A program made the translations under genes and the position numbers. Positions 16,587-26,072 of a stretch of 64,000 nt of DNA are shown piece after piece. This DNA is from Chitinophagaceae bacterium (GTDB taxonomy: Bacteria > Bacteroidota > Bacteroidia > Chitinophagales > Chitinophagaceae): the NCBI GenBank assembly GCA_016710745.1, contig JADJVB010000010.1, positions 806,001 to 870,000 of the forward strand. The letters are read 5' to 3'. Numbering within the stretch: the first letter of the stretch is position 1; every line of letters starts with the position of its first letter. The notes below the pieces were generated by a model. The model was not told where the DNA came from, did no database searches, and was given only the letters and a program-made list of their open reading frames with translations.

Positions 16587-17627
16587 ATGGCCAACCCCAA
16601 TTTAAATAATGAAGCCGAAAACCTGAATTCGGCCGAAAAGGAATTCGAAAACACCATCAGGCCGGCTGCGATTGACGATTTTTCGGGCCAGGCCCAGATC
16701 ATTGAGAATATTACCATTTTTATCAAAGCCGCGAAAATGCGTGGCGAAGCCCTGGATCATATCCTGTTTCATGGTCCGCCGGGATTGGGCAAAACAACCT
16801 TATCCCGTATTGTAGCCAACGAGCTGGGGGTTAGTATCAGGGAAACCAGCGGTCCGGTTATTGAAAAAGCCGGCGACCTGGCCGGGTTGCTTACCAATTT
16901 AGAACCCAATGATGTTTTATTTATTGATGAAATTCACCGGCTGAGTACCGTAGTGGAAGAGTATTTATATGCGGCTATGGAAGATTTCAGAATTGATATC
17001 ATGATCGACAGCGGACCTAATGCCCGTAGCGTGCAGATCAACCTCAATCCGTTTACGCTGATCGGTGCTACTACCCGGAGCGGATTGCTTACGGCGCCAC
17101 TGTTATCACGTTTTGGTATTAAATCGCGATTGGAATACTATGATGCGGTTACGCTGAAAAATATTATCCTGCGATCGTCAAAGATTCTGGGCACTAAAAT
17201 TACCAGCGATGCCGCTAAAGAAATTTCGGGCCGAAGCCGGGGTACGCCGCGTATTGCCAACGGCCTCCTGCGCAGGGTAAGGGACTTTGCACAGGTGATC
17301 GGCAATGGGGTGATAGACCTGGCCATTACCGAACATGCATTAAAAGCTTTGAATGTAGATAAGCATGGTCTCGATGAAATGGACAACCGTATCCTGCATA
17401 CCATAATCGATAAATTCAAAGGCGGCCCGGTGGGTATAACCACCATTGCTACGGCCGTTGGTGAAGAAGTGGGTACCTTGGAAGAAGTGTACGAACCTTT
17501 TTTGATCCAGGAAGGTTTTTTACAACGCACCGCCAGGGGCAGGGAAGCTACTGCCAAAGCCTATGAACACCTGGGTAAAAAATTACTGGGCGGTAATGAG
17601 AATTTACTGTTCGGTGATACCAAATAA
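16587..17627 (+). CDS. ruvB: Holliday junction branch-migration ATPase RuvB
   Basis: The 346-residue AAA+ protein has Walker A GPPGLGKTT, Walker B DEIHRL, sensor GATTRSGLL and the C-terminal winged-helix stretch with GTPRIANGLLRRVRDFAQ, cited by its core RIANGLLRRVRD. It drives branch migration with RuvA in recombination and repair. The ATG at 16587 is used; a TTG two codons upstream also opens the frame but is not needed. The gene stands alone; ruvA and ruvC are not nearby, which is common in Bacteroidota. Confidence 0.97.
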   Translation: MANPNLNNEAENLNSAEKEFENTIRPAAIDDFSGQAQIIENITIFIKAAKMRGEALDHILFHGPPGLGKTTLSRIVANELGVSIRETSGPVIEKAGDLAGLLTNLEPNDVLFIDEIHRLSTVVEEYLYAAMEDFRIDIMIDSGPNARSVQINLNPFTLIGATTRSGLLTAPLLSRFGIKSRLEYYDAVTLKNIILRSSKILGTKITSDAAKEISGRSRGTPRIANGLLRRVRDFAQVIGNGVIDLAITEHALKALNVDKHGLDEMDNRILHTIIDKFKGGPVGITTIATAVGEEVGTLEEVYEPFLIQEGFLQRTARGREATAKAYEHLGKKLLGGNENLLFGDTK

Positions 17628-17687
17628 GAGAAAGTAACGTTAAACTTTGGTACTGGTTTATAGTCAGATAAATTCAACCTTTATTAT

Positions 17688-18770
17688 ATGAGATCAATTG
17701 TTGCTGTTGTCTGGTTAAGCCTGGTGTTTATATCTTGCAAAAAAGACGATTCAACTATTACACCCACTGCACCGGTTCTTCCACCTGCGGGCATGTATTT
17801 TCCCCCACTTACGGGTGATGACTGGGAAACCGTGACGCCACAAACCCTGGGCTGGGATGTTGCTAAATTAAATGAGGCTATTGATTATGCGGGTACCAAA
17901 AATACTTACGGGCTCATCATTTTATACAAAGGAAGGATCGTGGCCGAAAAGTACTGGAATAGCTGGAATAAAAATACCGTGTACTACATTGCTTCGGCCG
18001 GAAAAAGCGTGACCGCTTTTTTAGCGGGCATTGCCCAACAGGAAGGCCAGTTGAATATCAACAATAAAGTAAGCACCTACCTGGGTACCGGCTGGACTTC
18101 TGCCCCGCCAGCCAAAGAAGACCTGATCACCGTCAGGCATCAGTTAACTATGACTACCGGACTGGAATATAATGTACCCGATGAAAATTGTATAACACCG
18201 GCCTGTTTAACCTATAAGGCAGATGCGGGTTCGTTCTGGTACTATTACAATGCCCCCTACCGGCTGGTGCAGGATGTAATTGCCTCGGCAACAGCTACTA
18301 ACTACAATACCTATACGAAAATAAAACTGGCCGATAAGATCGGTATGAAAAATTTTACCTGGGTTAACTATATCTTATGGCTCAACAGCCGCGATATGGC
18401 CCGTTTTGGACTATTGATACAAAATAAAGGAACCTGGAACGGGAATCCCATCCTGACCGATCAGGCTTATTTTACAGCCATGACCAATACCTCGCAGAAC
18501 CTGAATAATTCATATGGATACCTGTGGTGGTTAAACGGCAAATCGTCTTTTATGGTGCCCGGTTTTACAGTTGTTATTCCGGGGATGCTTAATCCCGAAG
18601 CGCCAGCCGATATGATTTCGGCACTGGGTAAAGGAGATAAGAAGATCTACGTTATTCCGTCTAAAGACCTGGTCGTGATCAGGCATGGGGATGACAGCGG
18701 TAGTGCGGTTTTAGGCCCCTCTTCATTTGATAATTTTTTTTGGCAGAAACTGATGTTGGCCGTGAAATAA
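17688..18770 (+). CDS. Serine hydrolase lipoprotein (class C beta-lactamase-like fold)
   Basis: The 360-residue protein has a lipobox VFISCKK near residue 17. The SxxK nucleophile motif is at Ser103-Lys106 (ASAGKSV). A Tyr-containing loop (YYNAPYRLVQ) near residue 185 and a late HGDDSG (His-Gly in the position of KTG/HTG) near residue 325 complete the penicillin-binding/serine hydrolase set. Such proteins may be esterases, peptidases or PBP-like enzymes. Beta-lactamase activity should not be assumed. It lies 60 bp after ruvB and is followed by a strong bidirectional terminator. Confidence 0.85.
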   Translation: MRSIVAVVWLSLVFISCKKDDSTITPTAPVLPPAGMYFPPLTGDDWETVTPQTLGWDVAKLNEAIDYAGTKNTYGLIILYKGRIVAEKYWNSWNKNTVYYIASAGKSVTAFLAGIAQQEGQLNINNKVSTYLGTGWTSAPPAKEDLITVRHQLTMTTGLEYNVPDENCITPACLTYKADAGSFWYYYNAPYRLVQDVIASATATNYNTYTKIKLADKIGMKNFTWVNYILWLNSRDMARFGLLIQNKGTWNGNPILTDQAYFTAMTNTSQNLNNSYGYLWWLNGKSSFMVPGFTVVIPGMLNPEAPADMISALGKGDKKIYVIPSKDLVVIRHGDDSGSAVLGPSSFDNFFWQKLMLAVK

Positions 18771-18807
18771 GGGATCAAGCCATCAGACCCCTAAACATCA
18801 TACGCAT

Positions 18808-18845
18808 AAAAAAGTGCCGCAAAAAGCGGCACTTACTATTTTTTA
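18808..18845. terminator. Bidirectional terminator
   Basis: Perfect stem AAGTGCCGC / GCGGCACTT with a five-A loop, flanked by A and T runs on both sides, between the convergent serine hydrolase and response regulator genes. The T run is longest on the minus strand. Confidence 0.88.
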
Positions 18846-18859
18846 TAAAAAATGAAAAC

Positions 18860-19558
18860 TTACTCAGTTACCACCAACCTGAATCCATTACCATGAATAT
18901 TCACAATTTCAATGGCCGGATCTTCTCTTAGATACTTGCGTAATTTGGCAATATACACGTCCATACTCCGACCGTTGAAATAGGTATCACTACCCCAGAT
19001 CTTCTTCAACGCAATTTCGCGGCTCAGCAGGTCGTTTTTATATTCGCTCAGCATTTTCAGTAATTCATTTTCTTTTGGCGAAAGGGTTTGCATTTTATCG
19101 CCGATCGATAATTCACGCAGGCGGGGGTTAAAATGATATTGTCCCAGGTCGTATTCCGCATTAGCTTCTTCACGGTGTAATTCTTCATTGCGCTTTAAAA
19201 TCGCTTTTATCTTATGCAATAGTACTTCGCTGTCGAATGGCTTGGTGATATAATCATCGGCACCCAGCTTATATCCCTGTATGATATCGTCCTTCATGGT
19301 TTTTGCGCTCAAAAAGAATAAGGGTACATCCGGATTTACGTCTCTGATCTCTTCTGCCAGTGTAAAGCCATCCATATTGGGCATCATCACATCCAGCAGG
19401 CAAAGGTCAAATTTTTCACGTTGAAAAGCCGCCAGTCCGAGTTTACCGTCTCTTTCGAGGGTTACGTTGTAGTCGTTCAGCTCCAGGTAGTTTTTCAGCA
19501 CCATGCCAAGGTTTGTATCATCTTCGCACAAAAGAATCTGTGGTTTAATTGGGTCCAT
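18860..19558 (-). CDS. OmpR-family response regulator, RprY-like
   Basis: The 232-residue protein has a receiver (DD at 13-14, phospho-acceptor Asp56 in LLDVMMPN, Lys in YITKPFDS) and an OmpR/PhoB winged helix (about residues 135-230, with LSPKENELLKML and SMDVYIAKLRKYL). Sequence is close to the RprY type common in Bacteroidota. No histidine kinase gene is adjacent, so its partner is elsewhere. It is monocistronic, ending at the shared terminator at 18808-18845. Confidence 0.92.
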   Translation of the reverse strand: MDPIKPQILLCEDDTNLGMVLKNYLELNDYNVTLERDGKLGLAAFQREKFDLCLLDVMMPNMDGFTLAEEIRDVNPDVPLFFLSAKTMKDDIIQGYKLGADDYITKPFDSEVLLHKIKAILKRNEELHREEANAEYDLGQYHFNPRLRELSIGDKMQTLSPKENELLKMLSEYKNDLLSREIALKKIWGSDTYFNGRSMDVYIAKLRKYLREDPAIEIVNIHGNGFRLVVTE

Positions 19559-19668
19559 GTTTTTTAGGTTTATTACAAATAAAATTAAATCAAAGTTTAT
19601 ACAGCGAATATAGTGCCTAATTTTTTGTTAAAGCTAAAAATCGCCACGTATACCCAGAAGCACTGAAA

Positions 19669-20607
19669 TTATTTTCTAAGATAGACTTTGTCGGTAAGTG
19701 TTCTTAAAAAGGCAATCAAATCTTTTTTCTCATTGTCTGTTAACCCCAATGGGTCCTTTAATGCTTCGTCAATATTTACGGGATCTTTAACAATTTTACG
19801 GGGATCGTTGTAGTAGTCAATTACTTCTTCCAGGGTTTTGAACATACCGTTATGCATATAGGGCGCGGTAACCGCAATATTGCGAAGGCCGGGTGTTTTA
19901 AATTTTCCAAGGTCGGTTTCTTTTTTGCTGATATTGTATAATCCGGCATCATGCAGATCCTTTCCATTATACAAACCGATGTTTTTAAATTCATCCGTTG
20001 TAAAATCTTCCATGCGGTGGCAGTCGAAGCATTTGGCTTTGTCGCCTATAAATAACTGCCTTCCTCTTTCTTCTGCAGCAGATAATTTTTTGAGGTTATT
20101 ACTCCAGTCGTCGAATTTACTATCAACCGTTTCCAGGGTTTCTTCAAATGCGGCGAATGCGGCTGCGAGGTTTTTTGCATTGGGTTGTTGGTTGAATACT
20201 TTTCTGAATAGTTTTTTATATACTGCCGATTTATTTAACCTTTGTACCGCTTCTTCAACCGGCAGGCCCATTTCATCAGGGTTTTGAATGGGCATTAATG
20301 CCTGCTCTTCAAGTGATACAGCCCTTCCATCCCAAAAATAATAGGGACGGTTCTTCATGTTTAAAACCGATGGTGTATTGCGTTTGGTCAATTTTCCTTC
20401 GATTCCCCTGCTGAAGTCAACGGTATCGGCAAAGGCGAATTTTGGATTGTGGCAACTGGCGCAACTCACCGAAGAATCTTTGGAAAGTATTTTTTCGGAG
20501 AATAATTTTTTACCCAGTTGGGCTTTGTTGTTAATACCATTGCCCACAAATCCATACAAAAGTGAAAAAATAACAATAAGCGATAAAATAGCAATCAACT
20601 TCTTCAT
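19669..20607 (-). CDS. Di-heme cytochrome c peroxidase
   Basis: The 312-residue exported protein has an N-terminal hydrophobic signal (about residues 1-21). It has two heme c motifs, CASCHN (near residue 48) and CFDCHR (near 195), and the distal PYMHNGMFKTLEEV segment of bacterial CcpA/MauG-type peroxidases. It reduces H2O2 in the periplasm with electrons from small cytochromes. Unlike the first di-heme protein in this window it has no lipobox and no MbnP-like neighbour, and it keeps Met in PYMH. It lies 59 bp downstream of the M16 pair but beyond their terminator. Confidence 0.9.
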   Translation of the reverse strand: MKKLIAILSLIVIFSLLYGFVGNGINNKAQLGKKLFSEKILSKDSSVSCASCHNPKFAFADTVDFSRGIEGKLTKRNTPSVLNMKNRPYYFWDGRAVSLEEQALMPIQNPDEMGLPVEEAVQRLNKSAVYKKLFRKVFNQQPNAKNLAAAFAAFEETLETVDSKFDDWSNNLKKLSAAEERGRQLFIGDKAKCFDCHRMEDFTTDEFKNIGLYNGKDLHDAGLYNISKKETDLGKFKTPGLRNIAVTAPYMHNGMFKTLEEVIDYYNDPRKIVKDPVNIDEALKDPLGLTDNEKKDLIAFLRTLTDKVYLRK

Positions 20608-20610
20608 ATC

Positions 20611-20650
20611 ACAAAAATAAAACAGCCACCCGGGATTCAGGTGGCTGTTT
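20611..20650 (-). terminator. Rho-independent terminator of the M16 pair
   Basis: Perfect 11-bp stem (AAACAGCCACC / GGTGGCTGTTT) with a 9-nt loop, followed on the minus strand by a T-rich stretch, 17 bp after the second M16 gene's stop. Confidence 0.85.
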
Positions 20651-20666
20651 CAAAAATAAAAAGCAA

Positions 20667-22760
20667 TTATTTAAAATCAGTGTCTGTTACACCCTCATTG
20701 AATTTAATATCCGACAGGTTAACAGTAAATTCCTGTCCCTCAACGCTTCTCACAATTTGTGTGGCCATTAGGATATTACCCACTTTCTGGTAATTTTTAT
20801 ATTCGATGCTAACCGAAGCTTCTGCATCGCCAGCCAAGGTGGTGGTTTCTTCCTGTAACAAAAGGCCCGATTTGATGGCAAATTGTTGTACGGAGGTTCT
20901 GCCGCTCGGCATCACCACTTTTAGCCGGTACGTTTCTTCACCCGAAACCTTTCCTTTGCCCAGGTATTCAGTTTTATAGGCAGCTGTATTGTAAAACAAT
21001 TGTGGAACAATCGATTTTTCATCACCCTGTTCTTTGATCTCATTTTCGTTGAGATCGGTTTTGTTCCCCATCTGCATATTATAACCGGTTTCCCCATTAA
21101 ACAACATTTTCATGACCGTCATGTCGCCCATTTTTATTTCAGTAATCGTTTTAGATGGATTTAGTCTGAGGAAATTTCCCGAAAAGGATCGTCCCATCAT
21201 GTCCATACTGATCACCGCTTTCACGCTGGTTACTTTTTCTATCTCGGCTTTGCCACCAACCGCTTTCAGGTAATCTTCAATAATACTGAAACCCGAAACA
21301 GCATCTGTTGTTTTGGCCGACTCAGCGGCATCAGTTTCTTTGGCTTCTTCTACAACCGGATCGGCATAGCGGTCGTATTTTTTGATCGGGAAACCCAGCC
21401 TGGCCAGGTTGGGAATGATCTTTTTAGCATTGCCCACAATAACGATCCTGGAATTGGTTTCGTTAAAATAGGTTTTCGAAACCCGCTTAATGTCATCAAT
21501 GGTAATGCTGTTTATTTTTTGCAGGTAGCTGCTGTAAAAATCCTTGGGCAGATTATTGATCAGAATATTGGAGGCATAAGTAGCGGTGATCGATGGGTCT
21601 TCCATACGGAGCGCATAAGATCCATTGAATTTTGCTTTGGCAATATCCAGTTCTTCCTGGGTTATATTTCCATCACGCATGTTAATGATCTCTTTCACCA
21701 CTTCGTTTATGGCACTGTCTACTTTCTCGGTACGTACGGCCGAACTGGCTTTAAACAAACTTTGAAAACGCCCGCTACCGGTGCTCGAATAAGCACCATA
21801 GGTAAATCCATGTTTTTCCCGCAGGTTCATAAATAATTTACTATCAGCACCACCGCCCAGGATCTGGTTTGCCAGTAACAAGGGAAAATAGTCTTTTCCA
21901 TTCATCGGGTTTTTGATCAGGTTACCCATGCTCATTTCGCCCTGCACGGCCGTGGGTACATCAACAAAATCGATCTCGGTTTTTTGGGGATTGACTGCGT
22001 CGCCCGGTTTTGGTAATTCCAGTTTTTTGCCGGTCCAGTTTCCAAAAATTTTGTTCGCCAGCGTTTTGGCCTGGTCGGGTGTTATGTCGCCAACAAAAGT
22101 GAGATAAGCCCGCGAAGGCGTAATGTAATTTTCGTAGGCAACTTGTATATCTTTAAGTGTCAGTGCTTTTACCGATTCCTCCGTGGTGAACTCTCCCTGG
22201 GCCGTATTTTTTCCATAGTTAAGTGCTGACGAAACCCGGCCGGCAATCGCCGAAGTACTTTTTTCCTGGCTTTTTAAACCGGTGATGGTTTGCGATTTTA
22301 ATTTATCGAATGACTCCTGGGGAAACGCAGGGTTTCTTAACGCATCACCCATCAGGCTAAAAGCTTTATCAAAGTACCGCGTTAAGGCCGATGCTGCCCC
22401 ACCCGAAGAACTCAGGAAAACATCAGCGCCGATGATATCGGTTGCTTCGTCAAATTCAGCTTTGGTCATGGTTTTGGTACCCTCACCCAGCATTTGTCCC
22501 ATGAGGTCCATCACGCCGGCTTTTTTGCCTTCATAAACCAGGCCCCAGTCGATATTCAGGCTGGCTCTTACTTTCGGCAGTTTGTGATTTTCAACCACCA
22601 ATACTTTCAGGCCATTGGGCATATCGAAAATGACCGGTTCGGTAATGGTGATTTTTGGAGCCGGCCCGGCAACCGGTCTTTTACTGCGGTCTAATTTTGT
22701 TTGCGCAAAGCTCATTTGCAACATCAACATACCTACAGCAGCTATAATTATTTTTTTCAT
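20667..22760 (-). CDS. Inactive-type M16 peptidase subunit fused to a LolA-like C-terminal domain
   Basis: The 697-residue exported protein (signal peptide residues 1-19, ending SFAQ) has two M16-type halves (about residues 35-235 and 240-440). It lacks HXXEH: the equivalent position reads MDLMGQMLGEG. It is therefore likely the non-catalytic partner of the gene at 22790. Residues about 475-697 form a separate domain (YLKAVGGKAEIEKVTSV start, then antiparallel-strand-like segments such as YRLKVVMPSG and SIEYKNYQKVGN) resembling outer-membrane lipoprotein-sorting/LolA-fold domains. It follows the active subunit by 29 bp in one operon. Confidence 0.88.
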   Translation of the reverse strand: MKKIIIAAVGMLMLQMSFAQTKLDRSKRPVAGPAPKITITEPVIFDMPNGLKVLVVENHKLPKVRASLNIDWGLVYEGKKAGVMDLMGQMLGEGTKTMTKAEFDEATDIIGADVFLSSSGGAASALTRYFDKAFSLMGDALRNPAFPQESFDKLKSQTITGLKSQEKSTSAIAGRVSSALNYGKNTAQGEFTTEESVKALTLKDIQVAYENYITPSRAYLTFVGDITPDQAKTLANKIFGNWTGKKLELPKPGDAVNPQKTEIDFVDVPTAVQGEMSMGNLIKNPMNGKDYFPLLLANQILGGGADSKLFMNLREKHGFTYGAYSSTGSGRFQSLFKASSAVRTEKVDSAINEVVKEIINMRDGNITQEELDIAKAKFNGSYALRMEDPSITATYASNILINNLPKDFYSSYLQKINSITIDDIKRVSKTYFNETNSRIVIVGNAKKIIPNLARLGFPIKKYDRYADPVVEEAKETDAAESAKTTDAVSGFSIIEDYLKAVGGKAEIEKVTSVKAVISMDMMGRSFSGNFLRLNPSKTITEIKMGDMTVMKMLFNGETGYNMQMGNKTDLNENEIKEQGDEKSIVPQLFYNTAAYKTEYLGKGKVSGEETYRLKVVMPSGRTSVQQFAIKSGLLLQEETTTLAGDAEASVSIEYKNYQKVGNILMATQIVRSVEGQEFTVNLSDIKFNEGVTDTDFK

Positions 22761-22789
22761 TGTATTCGTTTTATGAAATGGAAGAATGA

Positions 22790-24097
22790 TTATTTTTTAG
22801 GTAAATAATACAGCATTACCCGCTGATTTTTATTCAAATATTTTTTTGCAACATCCTGAATGTCCTGCCGCGTAATTTTTCTTAATTCTTCCAGTTCGGT
22901 ATTTACATGGTTCGTGTTTTTATAAAATGTATATCCATCGGCCAGGTTTTCGGCTACGCCCAGCATCCGGTTGTTTTTATCCAAAAACTGGTTCTCGAAC
23001 TGGTTCTGCAGTTTGGTAAATTCTTTTTCACTGATCAACTCCGTTTGCAGTTTGGTAATTTCCTCGTCCATATCCTTTGCCAGGGTATCCAGTTCGGTGC
23101 CCATATTGGGTAAGGCATACATAAAATAAGCGCCATAATCCTCCAGTGCATAACTAAACGAACCAACCTGCAGGGAATTCTTTTTTTCGTCAACCATTTT
23201 TTTAAACATCCGGCTGCTGCTGCCCTGGCTGAGAACAGCCGAAGCCATATCCAGCGTGGTGGATTCTTTGTCGGTCATGCCCGGAACCCGGTATCCGGTA
23301 ATTATTGCAGGGATCTGAATGTTTGGATCATAAGCAGTGTCAATGATCTGGCTGCTGATCGGAACCTCTATATATTTGGTTTTTACAACGGGTGCGCCTG
23401 CCGGTACTTCATCGAAATAGGTAGCCACCAGTTTTTTGGTTTTCTCAACATCGATATCACCCGCAATTACCAATACGGCATTATTGGGCACATAATATTT
23501 TTTATTAAAAGCCTGGAATTCCTGCAGGGTAGCTGCATCCAGGTGTTCCATACTGCCAATAGGTACCCAGGTATAGGGGTGTTTGGTAAACAGTCGTTTC
23601 ATGGTTTCGGCCAGGAAATTGCCATAAGGTTGATTATCCACCCGTAACCGTTTTTCTTCCTTTACCACTTCGTTTTGCGTTTTTACACCCACTTCGTTAA
23701 TGATGGGGTGCAGCATCCTTTCGCTTTCGAGCCATAAGCCTGTTTCGAGCTGATTGCTCGGAAAAACCTCATAATAAAAAGTTCGGTCCTGTGTGGTATT
23801 GGCATTGTTTTGTCCACCATTGGCACTCACGATCTTCATAAATTCTCCGCGCTTGATATTGGGAGAACCTTCAAACAGCAAATGCTCAAAAAAGTGTGCA
23901 AAGCCCGTACGGTCGGGTGTTTCATCCTTGCTTCCCACATGGTACATGACCGAAACGGCAACAACCGGAGCGCTCTTATCCTGGTGCAGGATCACGCCCA
24001 ACCCATTTTTAAGTTTATACTCGGTGTAAGCAACTTTTTGCGACAGGGCCGGTAGCGACGAAGCCAGAAGCAAAGCATACAAAATTCCTTTTTTCAT
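22790..24097 (-). CDS. M16-family zinc metallopeptidase, catalytic subunit
   Basis: The 435-residue exported protein (signal peptide MKKGILYALLLASSLPALSQ) carries the inverted zinc motif HXXEH in FAHFFEHLLFEG near residue 70, with the downstream Glu in EVVKEEKR. Pitrilysin-family enzymes cleave peptides and are often made of an active and an inactive subunit; the inactive subunit is the next gene. The ATG at 24097 gives the signal peptide directly; nine further upstream codons (MIKIKKNKL) are open but unnecessary. Periplasmic location is inferred. Confidence 0.9.
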   Translation of the reverse strand: MKKGILYALLLASSLPALSQKVAYTEYKLKNGLGVILHQDKSAPVVAVSVMYHVGSKDETPDRTGFAHFFEHLLFEGSPNIKRGEFMKIVSANGGQNNANTTQDRTFYYEVFPSNQLETGLWLESERMLHPIINEVGVKTQNEVVKEEKRLRVDNQPYGNFLAETMKRLFTKHPYTWVPIGSMEHLDAATLQEFQAFNKKYYVPNNAVLVIAGDIDVEKTKKLVATYFDEVPAGAPVVKTKYIEVPISSQIIDTAYDPNIQIPAIITGYRVPGMTDKESTTLDMASAVLSQGSSSRMFKKMVDEKKNSLQVGSFSYALEDYGAYFMYALPNMGTELDTLAKDMDEEITKLQTELISEKEFTKLQNQFENQFLDKNNRMLGVAENLADGYTFYKNTNHVNTELEELRKITRQDIQDVAKKYLNKNQRVMLYYLPKK

Positions 24098-24449
24098 GAG
24101 TTTATTTTTTTTGATTTTGATCATCCCGGATATCGATAGCTATCGGAGCGGGACAAGCGATGTAATTCGCCAATAAACATTTACTGATGATATCAGCTTT
24201 TGTTCGGGCTCATTTCATAATTATAAAAGTTAGGTGACAAATTTAAGCCGTTAAGCTCCTGTAACCATACTAAATATGCAAAATAATTGATAAATGGGCC
24301 GAAAGGGGGAGTAATGGTATGGTAGATAAGGCTTTTATCGGGTTATTTATTCGTTTCACCGATAATAGTAAACGGTGTATAGAAAATCCGGGCATTTTTG
24401 TGTTATGGCAATTGCCTAACCATTCGTAACTTTCAAAAAAATATCATTC
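24098..24449. other. Divergent promoter region with palindrome
   Basis: This 352-bp gap separates the M16 pair (minus) from the HerA-like gene (plus). A perfect palindrome CGATAGCTATCG lies near 24131-24142 inside a larger CCGGA...CGGG repeat of a type often dispersed in Bacteroidota. Upstream of the HerA-like gene a CATTTTTG stretch near 24394-24401 resembles a -7 box. No gene is seen. Confidence 0.4.
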
Positions 24450-26012
24450 ATGTTAAACAAAGATGCATTTATTGAAGCCATTACCAAGGGCTATACATTT
24501 AAGGGCGAATCGGTAAAGCTGGGGGCTGCCATCCTGGATGGAGAAGTGGTTGCCGAAGCAGGTATTTTCCTGCCGCTAAAAACGTTGAACCGCCATGGCC
24601 TGATTGCCGGTGCAACCGGTACGGGTAAAACGAAAACCCTGCAGGTGATCAGCGAGTTTTTAAGCGATAACAGCGTACCGGTGTTGGTGATGGATATTAA
24701 GGGCGATTTAAGCGGCATTGCCGCTGCGGGGGCAACCAACAGCAAGATCGATGAACGTTACCAGAAGCTGAATATGGTATTTAAAGCCGACGCTTTTCCA
24801 ACCGAGTTGATGACCCTAACCGGGCAGAAGGGAGTGCACCTGCGGGCTACTGTTAGTGAATTTGGACCGGTGTTGCTGAGCAAAATACTGGAGTTGAACG
24901 ACACACAGGGCGGTGTAGTGGCGATGATCTTCAAATATTGTGATGATACCAAACTACCCTTGCTCGATCTGAAGGATTTTATCAAGGTTTTACAATATAT
25001 AGGTGATGAAGGCAAGGCCGAAATTGAAAAGATATACGGAAAAATTTCCACCTCATCTACCGGCACTATCCTGCGTAAAGTGATAGAATTACAGCAACAG
25101 GGCGCCGACATTTTCTTTGGCGAAAGAAGTTTTGAAGTAGATGACCTGATGCGCATCGCTGATGATGGGCGCGGGATGATCAGCGTGTTGCGCGTTACCG
25201 ATCTGCAGGACAAACCCAAGCTGTTCTCTACATTTATGTTACAGATGCTGGCCGAGTTATATGCCAGTTGTCCCGAAGAAGGCGACCTTGACAAGCCTAA
25301 ACTGGTGATGTTCATTGACGAAGCGCACCTGATCTTTAATGAGGCCAGTTCGGCATTATTACAGCAGATTGAAACCATTGTAAAACTGATTCGCTCAAAA
25401 GGGATTGGTATTTTCTTTTGTACCCAGAACCCGATGGATGTGCCGGCCAGCGTTTTATCGCAGCTGGGATTGAAAGTGCAACATGCTTTACGTGCCTTTA
25501 CCGCAGCCGACAGGAAAGTGATCAAACAAACGGCCGAGAATTATCCCGAAACTGAATATTATAAAACAGAGGACCTGATCACCCAAATGGGTATAGGTGA
25601 AGCATTGATAACGATGCTCAACGAAAAGGGTATCCCAACGCCCCTGGCACATACCATGCTGTGCGCGCCACGAAGCCGCATGGACGTATTAACAGAAGAG
25701 GAAATAGACGCGATCAATTCAAAATCAAGATTGGTGGCTAAATACAATAAAACGATCGACAGCGAAAGCGCGTATGAAATTTTAACGGCGAAACTGGAGG
25801 AGGCTGCGGAGAAATCCACACAGGAAGAAACGGCAACAACGTCAAAAAAGACAGCAAAGGAAGAACCTTCCGCACTTGAAAAAGTAGCCAATAATACAAT
25901 CGTGAAAAGTATGGTGCGAACAGGCGGCAATATCATCGTTCGTTCTTTACTGGGAGCGCTTGGCTTGGGTGGCCGCAGCAGTAAGTCGAAAAGCAAAGGC
26001 TGGTTTAGCTGA
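24450..26012 (+). CDS. HerA-like ATPase, DUF853 family
   Basis: The 520-residue protein has Walker A GATGTGKTKT near residue 51, Walker B VMFIDEAHL near 288 and an FFCTQNP sensor-like stretch near 325, matching the DUF853/HerA C-terminal-like ATPases (E. coli YjgR type). Residues about 450-490 are a low-complexity Glu/Ala/Thr/Lys linker, and the C-terminus is Gly/Ser/Lys-rich (GRSSKSKSKGWFS). The biological role of the family is not established. HerA proteins pump DNA, but no NurA-type nuclease gene is nearby. Stands alone with a terminator after it. Confidence 0.9.
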   Translation: MLNKDAFIEAITKGYTFKGESVKLGAAILDGEVVAEAGIFLPLKTLNRHGLIAGATGTGKTKTLQVISEFLSDNSVPVLVMDIKGDLSGIAAAGATNSKIDERYQKLNMVFKADAFPTELMTLTGQKGVHLRATVSEFGPVLLSKILELNDTQGGVVAMIFKYCDDTKLPLLDLKDFIKVLQYIGDEGKAEIEKIYGKISTSSTGTILRKVIELQQQGADIFFGERSFEVDDLMRIADDGRGMISVLRVTDLQDKPKLFSTFMLQMLAELYASCPEEGDLDKPKLVMFIDEAHLIFNEASSALLQQIETIVKLIRSKGIGIFFCTQNPMDVPASVLSQLGLKVQHALRAFTAADRKVIKQTAENYPETEYYKTEDLITQMGIGEALITMLNEKGIPTPLAHTMLCAPRSRMDVLTEEEIDAINSKSRLVAKYNKTIDSESAYEILTAKLEEAAEKSTQEETATTSKKTAKEEPSALEKVANNTIVKSMVRTGGNIIVRSLLGALGLGGRSSKSKSKGWFS

Positions 26013-26031
26013 TCGATTCGTCATTTTATTA

Positions 26032-26059
26032 GAAGAGCCGGTATAATAACCGGCTCTTC
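26032..26059 (+). terminator. Rho-independent-like hairpin after the HerA-like gene
   Basis: Perfect 11-bp stem GAAGAGCCGGT / ACCGGCTCTTC with a 6-nt loop, 20 bp after the stop. The following T run is short, so efficiency is uncertain. Confidence 0.7.
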
Positions 26060-26060
26060 G

Positions 26061-26068
26061 TACTTTTG
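26061..26068 (+). promoter_or_regulatory. TAnnTTTG-type -7 box upstream of the LTA-synthase-type gene
   Basis: TACTTTTG matches the Bacteroidota -7 consensus TAnnTTTG. It lies only 4 bp before the ATG at 26073, so a transcript from here would have almost no leader. No clear -33 TTG is present. Confidence 0.4.
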
Positions 26069-26072
26069 CCAC

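Noticed and set aside
17688..18770. Second beta-lactamase at the serine hydrolase gene
   Set aside because: It has SxxK but only a weak set of class C motifs; many such proteins are esterases or PBP-like.
24758..25525. 255-codon antisense frame inside the HerA-like gene
   Set aside because: Composition is typical of an antisense shadow (Ser/Ile/Cys-rich, no motif), and the plus-strand gene is clearly real.
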